From: Haemonchus contortus
Lineage: Eukaryota; Nematoda; Chromadorea; Rhabditida; Trichostrongylidae
NCBI GenBank assembly: GCA_000469685.2
Contig: LS997565.1
Coordinates: 31,342,645 to 31,406,644 of the forward strand
Direction: 5' to 3'
Length of the DNA: 64,000 nt
The translations under genes and the position numbers were made by a program. Of this stretch, positions 52,561 to 64,000 are shown piece after piece; the first letter of the stretch is position 1; each line of letters begins with the position of its first letter. The notes under the pieces were generated by a model that saw only the letters and a list, made by a program, of their open reading frames with translations, was not told where the DNA came from and ran no database searches.

Positions 52561-55500
52561 AATGCCGGTGAAACTCGTCCGATGAATACACACGGTGCAA
52601 ACTTTGATCCTTTATAAGGTCTTATCTGGGCCGTTTCTTGGTATGGTAGCTCCACATACAGCATACGGGCTCCTACAAATTCATTCTAGTGGGATATCTC
52701 GAAGGCCATTTTCATCCTGAGCCATGTCTTCAGAAAAGACAGCCTTAACTTTCTGCACTTACTGTGCTACTCTTGAGAACCTTGGTCTTAATCTGTTAAG
52801 TAATAACCTGCGTTCCCATTAGTTCAAGGACTGTTTTCCGTCTTTTCGTTTGAATCGAGCCGTCACCGATCGCTTACGAAGGCGGAACCTGCTTCGTTGT
52901 CACACGCCATGTCACCTTCGATAGCGTCTTGCTAATGTTATGAACTCATTCCCATCTATTTCCTATTGCTATTGCTTCGAACGGCTGGTATTCCGTATGA
53001 TTCCATTACGTATCGGACAGTTCTCATTGAAAAAAATGTACGAAGTTATTCCGTACTTTGTCCATCATGGCTTCGTGATCAGACAGATTCATGTATGCAA
53101 GCTGCAGATGGGAAATCCCCTTGAGATGTTTGCCCTCACTGATGTTGTCGTTGTGACCGAATGGCAGTCGAATTTTTGTGGAACCCCTGACCATCGCCAC
53201 GTATCGTCTTCGACTCTTCCTTGCTAATGTTTCGTTCCCACCTCTCCCATCTTCTCTCTCTCTCTCTCCGTCTTCTGTCGATGACCTTCGAGGCGTTCCC
53301 TGACAGTGATCGGAGCCGATTATCGCCGATTTGTGCTCTTCCCACCCCCCATTTCCCTACAACACCTTTATACCAACTTACAACGACAACATTCCTACAT
53401 ATGACATCATTTTTGAGTTTCAAATTTGATGTTTGCACCTCCAGCCCTGTAGTTCGAAAAACATCAATGTTTGAGCGAAGCCTTATCTCTCCTTAATGAT
53501 GATAAAATTTGGAACACAGCTTGTTATATCAAAAAATATTTGGTAAATAATACTTCCCTGGGAGCTCTTGACATCATATATTTACAGAAGTATACTTCTT
53601 CATAGAAGAACCTCTGAAACAATCTTCAATTGGATAGGCTGACAGAGTTTTTCCATCCACATGTTGAAAGCTTGACGAAACAGCAAGTAGAATGACTTAG
53701 TTTCCTGCCTACTTGTTGAAATGTTTTCATGTCTTCATCGACCTTTACGGAAAATTAGCAGATACAAGTATAAAGCAGGCATTGAAGTGGGCAGATGGGC
53801 TCTTGTTCAAGTGTGTTTATAGCTCCTCTGTTCAAAAAACTTTTTCTCGGGAATTCTGCCTGTAACAATCCAGGAGCAAGTCCCTTTCACAACCCTCTAT
53901 TATCCGTCGTTGAGTATTCTGACTTGGCTGAGGATGGCACTAACTATTGCACAATCGATCGAAACCTGTTGTATTTTTACAGCTACCCATCTGTTCTCCT
54001 TTTATTTCGTGATTTGTTGGCTGTTTGGTCTGAACAGACCTCTTCTCTGTTTATTTCGTGATTCGTTGGGGTCTGGCTCAAACTCGTCGTTTCCAGACTT
54101 GGCTTCAAGGTGGCGTCGATGAAATCCTAGCTAATCGTAGCCACTGTCTTTCGAATACACAAAAGCCGCCCAGTTTCATCGACGCCCTCGCTTTGCAACT
54201 CTCCATCTTTTTTCCAAACAAATTTTATTCGTTTTTCGGTCGAAGTAGCAACTGATACAGCTCAATGCTTGTTATAAAGTTGTTGGAGGAAGACTGATCA
54301 AATCGCTTTATCGTATCTGAAGTTTCTGTAGTAAGAACAGCCCAATGGTCTAACCTTCCACTCCATTCGGGCAACAAAAAGTTCCAACACAGCCCTCTTC
54401 ATGATCGTCATAGCGTCCCATACTGATGTTTTGTTATCCCACAGACCAGCAATGAGCAGATTCTGTTGGACTCTCTTTACAAGTTGATGTGGACCAGGAC
54501 GTCTTCAGGGAACATCGGACGTAACTGACTTCTCCTACCTAGCGTTTCTTGAGCTGTGGAGCTCAGCGGTCGCCAAATACCCTTTTTCTGCTCGACCCAG
54601 CCTTTTTTATGATTATTGGTCCCAATCATCTCCTCCTGCGAGTTCAAGTTCACTCCAACGAAAATGGTTCCAAAGTCCAGAGCGGACTTGGGGGAGGGGA
54701 AGAAGGATTCTTTCATCGAAGGGGTGTTTGGCTTCTAGCCGCTTAAGCGTCCCGCACCTCGTTCTAAAATCTAATCATCCCACTATCGATAACTCAGTCG
54801 AAGAGTTCCGAATTACCTTTTTACTGGTACAAGGACGTGAAAAAAATGGCAACTGTAAAATCAATGTTATTCCTACTTCTGTTCTTATTCCATATTTATT
54901 TCATGAAATGAAGACGTGGATGCACCGTGTTTGGTCACAATATTTGCCATTCGTGCACGACTTTGCAAAACACCTTCTGGGGACTTCTCGACCATCACAT
55001 GTTATCAACTTCACCCAAGACCTTCCTTCCAGTTCTGCTTTTTTTACTAACGAAAATTTTACTGTTTAGAAATATATACTTACGGAACCTTCTGAATATG
55101 GCTGCAAAAAGAGGCATAAATAAAACTGGTTGAGAAAAGGGTAATGTGCAGGGAGGACGGCTATCGGTTTTTGTATGAAACTCTTTTAAGCTACTTAGTC
55201 TCTATGATGACGAAAGCGCCCCATGACTTCCTTTATAACCACCGCGCTGCCTTCATTATGCAGTGTTTTAGACATGTTTATTAAGCTCCCCTCTCTGGCT
55301 CTGGATCGCTCGAAAACACCTTTTCTCCAGCTGTGAAGGATTTTCTGTGACTCTGTCCTGTTCTGGCTGGCAGACTCCTTCCCAGGCCACTTCTGAATGA
55401 ATGGCTCACGCTGTTCGAGTGTGCACATCGAAATTCTCCAGATAAGCCAAAATCGCCCTTCACCCCTAGGCGTTAATCCGGTGCATGGTTTGAAAACCAG

Positions 55501-55587
55501 CTGCCTGGCAGAAACCCTCTGTGGATACCTAAGCTACTCCAGTAGGCAGCATCTTCATTTCTGTACCAAACTTGTTTTTTAAGTACA
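52561..55587. other. 3-kb stretch without a supportable gene
   Basis: Short frames only; a (TC)n run at about 53255-53270. No transposase, RT or splice-bounded exon was recognised. Confidence 0.4.
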
Positions 55588-55866
55588 TAGTGGCGCACTA
55601 TCTCAAGGCACGGTCAGAGGGTCGAATCTCGGATCGATGCTCGTCTAGGCCAACCAAGCCTTCCATCCTTCCGGAGTCGGTGAATTGGTACCAGACTCGT
55701 CTGGGAGGTTAGAGGCACTGACTTGTATATCGACTGGCCACCGCAAGTCATTGTATAGGCCAAATAAGCACTCATTACTCCACTACGATTCTGAATGGAA
55801 GTCGAGTGTGGGGGCGCATCCCTCAGACGGGATTGATTAACGCCAAAAACCTTATCCTTTATCCTT
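55588..55866 (+). repeat. tRNA-derived SINE, near full-length
   Basis: TAGTGGCGCACTATCTCAAG, then a B box GGGTCGAATCTCGG, then GTACCAGACTCGTCTGGGA, TGACTTGTATATCGACTGGC, GGGGGCGCATCCCTCAGACG and a doubled TTATCCTTTA tail. It is among the least diverged copies; the very 5' end of the head is missing. Confidence 0.85.
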
Positions 55867-56540
55867 TATAGTTAATCCAATCCTATCCAGCAATCGCAAA
55901 TAAATTAAGTCAATAAAATTTAACGATTCCTCTTTTCACCTTCCATCTCTTGAACGCTCCCGGTCCCGATAGAGCGCTGGAAAGATGCAATTCAAATGTT
56001 TGAGCTTCAGCTTGCATCAAATTACTGTAGCTTTGTGATATGCTGGAAATGGATCCTCCCAAGTATGAAAGGCAGAGTAGCAAACATTATCAAGGAATGG
56101 ACTCCTCGGATCCAGTTTTCCACTGAACTCAACCCTCTCCTGCACTCGTTGTAACTCTGAAAACCTCTTCAATTCCACTACGTCCCTATGACGCTCTCTG
56201 CTTGTCTGCCGTCTATTTGCTCTCTGACTAATGCGCGACGTCTACTGTAACTTGCCGCCCCCGGTTAGAGGCCCCCTCCACACAATTATACTCGAATATA
56301 CTACTCTCGACGTTCGTTCTGCGGCTTCCGGAATGAGAAATGTTAGTTTTTTGAGGACTTTATCGATTTTCGTACAAGGCCGTTCACTTTTTAATCCATT
56401 CATTGATCACTGAACCATATTGTCATGAAGGGAGGCTCTTTCTTTTGTGAAAACTGGTATTGCGAGAGCGTGTTCTGCCCATTATGTGATTTTGAATGGA
56501 ACCATCATCGTTTCACGTATCGTTTATTGATCGCCATTGA
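55867..56540. other. upstream region of the Clc-like gene
   Basis: No coding exon or repeat recognised; it presumably includes the promoter of the claudin-like gene. Confidence 0.4.
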
Positions 56541-56547
56541 TTTTTAG
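56538..56547 (+). promoter_or_regulatory. candidate SL trans-splice acceptor of the Clc-like gene
   Basis: TGATTTTTAG ends at 56547, only 6 nt before the ATG, the usual spacing for spliced-leader addition in nematodes. Confidence 0.45.
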
Positions 56548-56553
56548 CGACGT

Positions 56554-59500
56554 ATGTCGTCTGGAGCGGATTTCGCCCGGAAGGGTTCGCTTACATTCGC
56601 TATCATATTGTCTGTGATTGCCATGGGACTAAGCATTGCAGCCATATTGACACCCAGCTGGCAGGTGAGATATTGATCGATCAATTCTAATTCATGAAGT
56701 TGGTTCAATCAATAACCTGAAAACCCTTCCTTTTTTTTGGATCGATCCACTTGAGCTTTGAGCGGCGACCTCACTTACGGAAGAGGAAACTGCGCCAGTA
56801 TTGATTGAACCACAGTGGATTGAAATGTTGTTTACCACTAGAAAATGTTGCAGGGGTTAGAGGGGGGTCTTTTCCTGGATTGTTGGGAGTTTACTTCCTC
56901 CATGTGTTTCTATTCTTCCACTCATCGATTTTCGCGTTTCCAAGCCGACCGCACGCCTTTCAAGCCCTCGAAAACCTGCTCAGACTCCAATATGGGAGAA
57001 GGAAGTAGTGGGATCATACCACTCTTGGACCCTTGCAAAACGGAGTTTTCGTTCCCGATTGGTAAGCAGTTATAGGCCTAGAAGGGTGCTTCCCGAAACA
57101 GTGGAACTCGGTCTTGTGGGTGCGAGGTCGTAGCTGACCATATTCGCTCCAGCGACTTGTCCTCAAAGCGAACGGCATACTAGAAGCATTGAAAAAACCG
57201 GTGGACCGAAAAAGAACTCAGGTAGCCTCCTGAATTCAAGTAGAAAACAACTTTCGATGGATTTCGTGAGTCAATCATTACCTCTGAAGGTCGGTTCTGA
57301 AGGTCAGGAAAGTGGGGAAAATCGCGTGTTTTGATGCTGGAATGTTCCATTCCAAAGTCTTGTGACGCTTGATTGTTGTCCATTGAATCTTGTTCGGTTA
57401 CTTTCGGAAACCCGACGCTCTTCACGCACGTGAAAAGATAATGTTGAACAACAAAAACAGCCAAAAACTCGTGTTGGTCATCGGATAGGATCTAATGGAA
57501 GGGTAGTAGGACCACCTCTCTTCAACCGGCGGAAGTAAGATACGGAATGTAGATGCTTACCTCCCTACTGGGGAAGATATGACTCTGCTTCATACGATTA
57601 TATCATTCTGCATTGATCAAGGAAAGAAGACCTCGATAGAATCCTAAGAATAAAGAAAAGCACAGAAATAACTGGAAAAGAATTGCTCGTGCTGAAGGAC
57701 ACTACATGTATTTAATCAGTTCCAATTCCTGAGCACGGGGGAATAATTCATTTCGGTTTTTTTTTAGTTTTAAAAGTTTACATGTCATAGGCAGATAGTC
57801 ACCACCAGATATTCATATCATTTTGACGAGAGGTAGGAGCAATTCCTCTTGAGAATTGAGAGCAGTCTCTCCTTGTCGAAGATCGCTGCTATCTTTTTCT
57901 GGTCTTCAAAACTTTGTTTACAGAACTGCAATCCATTCGATCCATCTATGAGAAGAGTTCCAACTGAATTAGGAATTAAATGGACTTTTTTTAAAAGCTT
58001 CTAGAAACCAGATGTTTGCACACTATGATTTTCATAAAATTTGACAAAATTCAGGTGGTGAATCTGCGTGAGTACAATTCAATCCACGAGCACGGTCTAT
58101 GGCTTGACTGCACGCGGCATAGTCGTGATGGAAACCACATTTTGCAACGGTACGAACCTTCTTCACCTTTCATAACGACTTGCACGAAGTCCGACTCTCT
58201 AGTCAAACTCTTCGGATCTACCCTCATTTTCCTTCTGATGCGATGTTTTTGTTTTGAGCTTTGAGGAGAAAAATGAATCAATCAAGGCGGTCTTTCCGCC
58301 AACGATAGAGAGCCTCTAGAAATTACCTGAACTAATTTAATTAGCCGTTCTGCTGTTCAGATATGCAACCGTAACCGAGCCGCTACACTGTGTGTACAAG
58401 TTCGATTACGACAAATACTCAGGCACGTTCGACCTCGAAGATGACAACAGCCCGGTCGGCGAGGTGAATCGGCACAAATTCTATGGTGCGTTGTTGTCTA
58501 CCATTGAGATTCCTCCTTATTTAGAGATTTTCAAAATTCTATTTGGCTTTGATTGGAGCTTGAGTTCAGAAAATTCAGTGGAGCCCCTGGCGTGGACCGT
58601 ATCAGAATTCCTTGGCCTTTTCCACAGGTTGTCGTTTAATGGTCACCGAAGGCGAGATTTTATCTAGTCCTTGATAAGAAAAATATCTGATGCTATGTGA
58701 TTAGTGCCACAGTCGGCCAGTAGTGATGGCTGTCGCACCTTGGTTGATCACCCACCTCATCGCTAATCGGAGGGGACAGCTAGACTAGGGAGATTTCGTG
58801 ATTGGGCGTTTGTGTTGAGCAACACGAGTGCATTCCTCGACTTTCCGCTTGGGCTCACCGGCGTGCACTAAGGCTTGATTTCGACTTCAGGTCGAGAATC
58901 ACGTGCAGACCACGTAATCAGTTGGAAAAGATAGATTTTGGGTAGGAGTGAAGTTAACAGAAATGAGGATTCAGTACGGGCACTCGGCTCTTAACCTCCT
59001 AACTCCCACCACCCATTCCGTGTCCTTGCCCAAGGCCCCTGTTGGACGTTTCGTATATGTGATGGATGTGAATTTGCGTAAGAGCTGAGTCCCGTACTAA
59101 ATTTTCGTCTCTGTATGAGGTTGAAGAAGATGCTCCTCGTTGACTCCGTCTTTCTATCGGTCTCTTGATGAGGCCACATTCTTCAATCGCCTCCTATTAC
59201 TCCTCCTGCTCCTTACAAATTGAATTTGATTTTTGCTTCATTGATTGGTGCTTGACTTGTGCTCTTCATAGGTGCTAAAATGATCCTCGATGATGGACAG
59301 AATCGTTGAGCACGTCCCGTCCTTCACTTTACTGCAATGTTACTCGAAGCCAACCTCGTTGCTGGATAATTAGAATCGTATACAAAAGAAGTGTCAACGC
59401 AGGACGACAACATCGATTCCAGATGAGGCCGCCAAATCCGGTTTCCAGCCACCGATCACACATATCGTCGATTGGTCTCTGAGCGCGATGAGTAATGCAA

Positions 59501-61724
59501 ACTCGAACAGTAATGCAGGATGAGTCATCGGGTGGTGGTCGTTATCGTGAAACATTCACCCTCTGAAGACCTAATTGCTCCGAAGATTTCGAGGAATCGC
59601 AAAGATTTGATCCGGGGCTATTCAGCTGGAAAAACCAACACAGAACCATCCAAAGTTCCTATCGGATGATATTTTGAGAAGGCACATCATGTACATGGGT
59701 CTGTAACGTTCGTGCATGTGAAGGTGGAGACCTGCCCTCTTGCAAACAGAAAGTTATTCTCATGAAGTGATTCTTGACGATGCCCTCTCTCCAGAGGTTG
59801 AACTCTTCCATCAATGTCACCGTTATCTAGAATGAACCTTGTAAACACCCTGCGTTATTGTTTTCAATTCTTGTCCCCTTTTTTATACATTCGTTGTATG
59901 ACTCACCATCCGGATTCCCACCAGGAGAGGACGATTTTCCACATGTGACTCATGAACGGGGCGCTAAGAATTGGGGCGCTGGCCAGGAAAAAACGGTGCT
60001 TACTGGACAATAGCGATTAAGTCGGCTATGGGAGGTCGTCAACAAGGCCGGAGGGAGATGAAAAATTATTTGAACGTGTTGGATAAGCTTTGTCAGCATG
60101 TCGGTTACCGGAGAATAATCTCGTTTTTCGATATTAGAAAACAGCTTTTTAATTCCGCGAAATGAAATATTAGAGTAATTAAATGGGGCAAGAAGAGTAC
60201 GGTATGATCTCGGGAAGGTCTTGAAGAGCACGTTTCGGTTAGAATTCCTGCGATGCATACTGTAATATGAATACTAGTATGTATGTCGTATATTGTGCTT
60301 CCTAATCATCGTATCATTTCAGGATGGCATACAGCGACGTTGATCCTGCTAGGATTCGCTTTGATTACGTCGTTTTTGTCGATCTGCCTCGGAATGTGCG
60401 CATGTTGCTACGGTTCCCTCAGTCTTGTCTTCACCGCCGCTACACTCCTTTCCAGTGAGTGAATCTTTTTGCCGATGGCAACAGCTGCTTAAGTAATTCC
60501 ACTTTAATGAACTACAAAAGAAACTTGTTGGCCATTATTATACTCTTGTGCAGTGCAAGGTTTTCGGGTGAAACAGTGAATGAATCTCACGACCTAAGAA
60601 GTTTTCAAGACTATCGCCTTCTTCAGAGGCCAAGGTTCCACCCGCTCAGGTAGACAAAATCTGCTGTCGCTGCAGGCCACTGTCAGTAACGGTAGCGAAA
60701 GTACCTTCTTTTGGAGAAAATTATAGTCCGTGGGAAAGAATCACAAAAGGAATGATCTTTCCTCTATTTCCACAAATGGAAATATCTTCTGAAAAAAGTA
60801 TTGAAATTAAAAATTAGTAATTTAATTTTAATTCAAATGATTTGAATAAAATATTTCTTTCCTATCCATTATTCTGGTTCGAAAGCATGTTACCCTCGGT
60901 AGAGTTGATTCTCTTGATGTAATTCCCTAGGATTCAAACTTCCATACATACATACTATATGAAGCACATCGTTTGCCGTTTGCAAATTTTGAAGTGAAGA
61001 GCGGGAATGCGATCAGGGTTCAGAGGTCATCCTGGGGAATTTGCAAAAGCAAAAATACGAGAAATCATTCTTTAGGGGGTCAGATAATTTCGGTTTTCTA
61101 AAGTCGTACAATTTCAGCCTTCCTTTCATCCGTTGCTGTAGGCATATTCTTCTTCTACTCCCACCGTGCCGATAATCGCTTCATCAAAGGAATCGTTGGA
61201 ACATACGAGGTTAGACTTGGAATTTACAGACAGTTCATTTCTATTATAACAAAAAATAATTCGGGATTTTCCGCCGGATTTTAATGAAGAGATTCACTCG
61301 CCAAGTACTCGCAGACTTGCTTGTCACCTGAATTCAAATGCTTTTCAGCAAAGAGTCGGCATCGCCTTCTTCCTGGAAATGGCTGCCGCCTTCGTTCATT
61401 TCATCGCTTTCCTTGTTTCTATGGTCTCCACCTATTTCTCTTTTGCCGCGTCCAAAGACGCTCCAGATCACTACAGCCTTCAGCGTAGTTCGCGGACGAA
61501 TATCACGAACATAGGCAGGTGAGGTATTCCATCTTCACCAGGCTTTTTTCTTCAAGTAGGGACATTATCAGAGCCTAATTTCGCTTCAGATCGATGGAGT
61601 TCGATGCACCGTTGATGTATCAGTCATCACAGACTCCTCAGTCGATCATACGACAACCTTACTCCAAACAAGAAGAGTATGATCGAACAGTAGCTGAAAG
61701 CATGCCCGAATTGGGAATGAACAG
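56554..61724 (+). CDS. nematode Clc-like (claudin-type) four-transmembrane protein, 3' end unresolved
   Basis: Exons: 56554-56664, 58055-58149, 58361-58485, 60323-60454, 61118-61209, 61349-61518, 61590-61724; all introns GT-AG with consistent phases, giving 286 codons without a stop. TM1 is LTFAIILSVIAMGLSIAAIL. The first extracellular loop carries W at the end of exon 1, then GLWLDC and a later Cys (LHC), the claudin-type W-GLW-C-C pattern. TM2 is LILLGFALITSFLSICLGM, TM3 LSSVAVGIFFF and TM4 FFLEMAAAFVHFIAFLVSMV. A polar cytoplasmic tail follows (DAPDHYSLQRSS, then QEEYDRTVAESMPELGM). By family it is an epithelial junction/membrane organiser. The last exon is uncertain. A donor at 61725 would join an exon from 62574 ending at TGA 62640; a different phase would end at TAG 62659; reading through stops at TAG 61920. 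Confidence 0.85.
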
Positions 61725-64000
61725 GTCAGAGCAGTGTGATTTGATATCGAAAATCCAGGTTCTGCTGAGGTTCTCGGACAATTACCCTTTTGTTGAAACG
61801 CATCACTCCGAAACATTTTCCTTGAGAAGTCCCCCTACTTCTTTTTTTCTTGCGTGGGTCGGAATCAACGAGATGCAAAAGGGTCAAGAGAAGTGCAGAA
61901 AAGGGTTCCTCCGTGATTAGAGGTTCCTAACTTGGGACGTACTTTTAAGCGAAATGGATTATTACTAATTTAGTACGGAACTCTCCCCACATTCCCAGCA
62001 GATCGGAGCAATTGAGTTATCTTTTTCCACTTGCTCGATCTCACCTCTTATGCTGTCCTTTTCTTCTTCTTCGGGTCAGATCCCGGATTTCAAGCTTCAC
62101 CGTTCTGGTCGTTGCGTGAAAGTCTGTGACATTAGATCCTGTGGGAGAGTGCAGTCGAATCGATCAAAATCATCAATCTTCCTGCTCCTCAGCATTTTCA
62201 GTGGCTCACTGCAACCATTTTTATCTGGAATAATGTGAATGTGTGTGGCTACATAACTACCAGTCCATCCTTAAACTGAAATGAAATTCGAGATCTGGAA
62301 GAGTGCTAATCAAAAAACAAAAACGGATATTTACATTGCTCCACATAAGCGCAGAAAAGGCTTCCTTCAAGCTTTTCACATGCTCATTCCCTCAGGGACG
62401 TTAAAGACGTCGACCTCGCACGTTCCCGTTCAGGATGGACAGCTGTCCACTGGCTTTTTCCTATTTGTTCATATTCCTATTCAAAAAGGCCCTCCCAGAG
62501 CAGATGAACCAACAAAAGTATGCTGGAGTTTTATTATCTTTGTTATCGTATAGTGAAAACTACGAAATTTCAGGGGTGCATTCCCTTCGTCCGATTTCTT
62601 CCCACAAAGAATACGCCGGAAGAGCGAGACATGTGTCTGAAAACTCCGTTTACAAATAGTCGTATATCAAGTGCTGTTGATTGCTTCACTGCCAGTTTTT
62701 TTGCCGAAAATGTTCCTATTCTCTCTACGCCTGATTTATTGAATGCATTACAATCTGTGTTTATTTTGGAAACGTTAAGTGATTCCCGGTGAAACTAAGT
62801 GAGTGAAGATTGTAAGTTTGCTCAGTGCTCACTCCCCACTTCATAAGACTACGGCCAACACTTTGCCAACTGATGTCCGTTTTTTCGTTAATTTATACGT
62901 GAAGCAACACAGTGTTCCCCATTTCACGGCTGGACTCGTACCCAGCTCCATCCCGTACCAACCCACCCATCATTGCTCCACATTAGCCAAATTACAAAGT
63001 CCGTGGTTCTTGTGACTCAATTGTAATGGCTGTGGGTCATAGCTCCCGTAGCGTAATTTATCCAAGACCCTAGGGAGTATTCCTATGTGGGACTTGCCTG
63101 CTACTACATTTGATGTACCGTACATGTAAAGGGTTTTCCTTTGTCGTCGGATGTCTCGTTTATCTCACAACGTGATTACTGTATCACAGAATACGTGGAC
63201 TGCGAAATCTGTCTTGTTTGCTCCATTAATATGCTTTCCTATTGTGTTATACTTTTGAAGACTTACTTTGTTATTAGTTGACCCTATCGATACTGTATTT
63301 CACCTATTCATTTGTTCATTTGCGACTTTTGAAATTCAGGAAATTTGTCAGTGCGTGGTCTCTGAAGCATTATTTATCCTCATTCGGAGTCTCTATAAAT
63401 TTTTGTCCTTTCATTGCCTTGTCTTTACGCTTTTATCATTACGGCATTAATTTTTATTGTCATTTATGAATATAAAAGAATTGAATTCGATATATCGTAG
63501 TATCATATTCCTCATACCAATTGATTCACTGTGCGTGCCGCATCTTGCCTGCTGTATAATATTGTATTTTATATCTCTTTTTCTTTTCACGTTTTTCACT
63601 TGATTGTATTTTGCCTTTCAACGATGAAATATTTTTTAATCCAAAAGAATTGAGCTAACTGCAGCAGCTGGTACAGTGTTTGGGTGAAGTCCCACTTATC
63701 GCCCCAATGTAGCCTGATTTGGAAGGTGTGCATGACAGATTCCTATGAATACCTCATCCTACCCAGGCTGCTATTCTTATAATTAGGAAAAAATATCAAA
63801 TTTTCTTCTGTTCTAAGGAAAGTAAGCACTAGTTAAATGACCAAAAGGTCAAGACGTGGCCAGTACACGATCAAGCAAATCGTACAACGCCTAACCCCAT
63901 GAGCTCTCTATCGCTTCAGTGCCTCTTCAACTGCACCGAAAGCAAGTGAGGGAGACGGAACCATCCTTCCTTTCTCGCGAGCTTCGTTTTGTAAACTGTT
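61725..64000. other. 3' part of the Clc-like gene and downstream flank
   Basis: Holds the candidate last exon after the acceptor GAAATTTCAG (ends 62573). Beyond 62660 the sequence is AT-rich with short frames only, and no gene or repeat was recognised to the end of the window. Confidence 0.4.

Overview
This is a eukaryotic, repeat-rich window. The evidence points to a clade V nematode, probably a strongylid close to hookworms. It holds spliced genes with nematode-style TTTTCAG acceptors, nematode-specific serpentine chemoreceptors and a nematode Clc-like (claudin-type) gene. It also carries a tRNA-derived SINE family, CR1/RTE-type LINE remnants, mariner/maT transposons and a Penelope-like element. 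The species assignment is an inference from gene families and repeat style, not a database match.

Three protein-coding genes can be assembled exon by exon, all on the + strand. Two are tandem paralogues of a seven-transmembrane chemoreceptor of the Srg superfamily (most like srv): gene 1 at 6998-16910 (300 aa) and gene 2 at 25754-33826 (319 aa). They share seven exons with the same phases, and exons 2-6 have identical lengths (66, 134, 150, 129 and 114 nt). Neither has a stop or frameshift, so both look intact. The third gene (56554 to about 61.7 kb or beyond) is a four-transmembrane claudin-like protein of the nematode Clc family with seven resolved exons; its 3' end is unresolved. Weaker candidates are a signal-peptide exon (48776-48883) and a terminal transmembrane exon (50825-50992).

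Almost everything else is mobile DNA, much of it inside the receptor introns. Gene 1 intron 5 carries a nearly complete Penelope-like retroelement (9814-12496) flanked by an exact 14-bp target-site duplication, with a hammerhead-like motif at its 3' end. Intron 6 carries a TIR element and a roughly 735-bp TATG microsatellite. Gene 2 introns carry a TIR element, a LINE 3' end, a hairpin MITE, a decayed maT transposon and SINEs.

Outside the genes there are degraded LINEs (18.6-21.0, 34.2-37.6 and 39.5-42.0 kb), an RTE remnant (5.5-6.3 kb) and three separate mariner remnants. One mariner sits inside a LINE reading frame with intact terminal repeats. There are also a 1.8-kb foldback element (2.4-4.2 kb), a 1.1-kb inverted duplication (39.9-41.1 kb) and several MITE families. 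No CRISPR, operon, rRNA or convincing functional tRNA was seen. The most notable features are the paired receptors with independent transposon loads, the TSD-bounded Penelope element with its ribozyme-like motif, and the precise mariner-in-LINE nesting.
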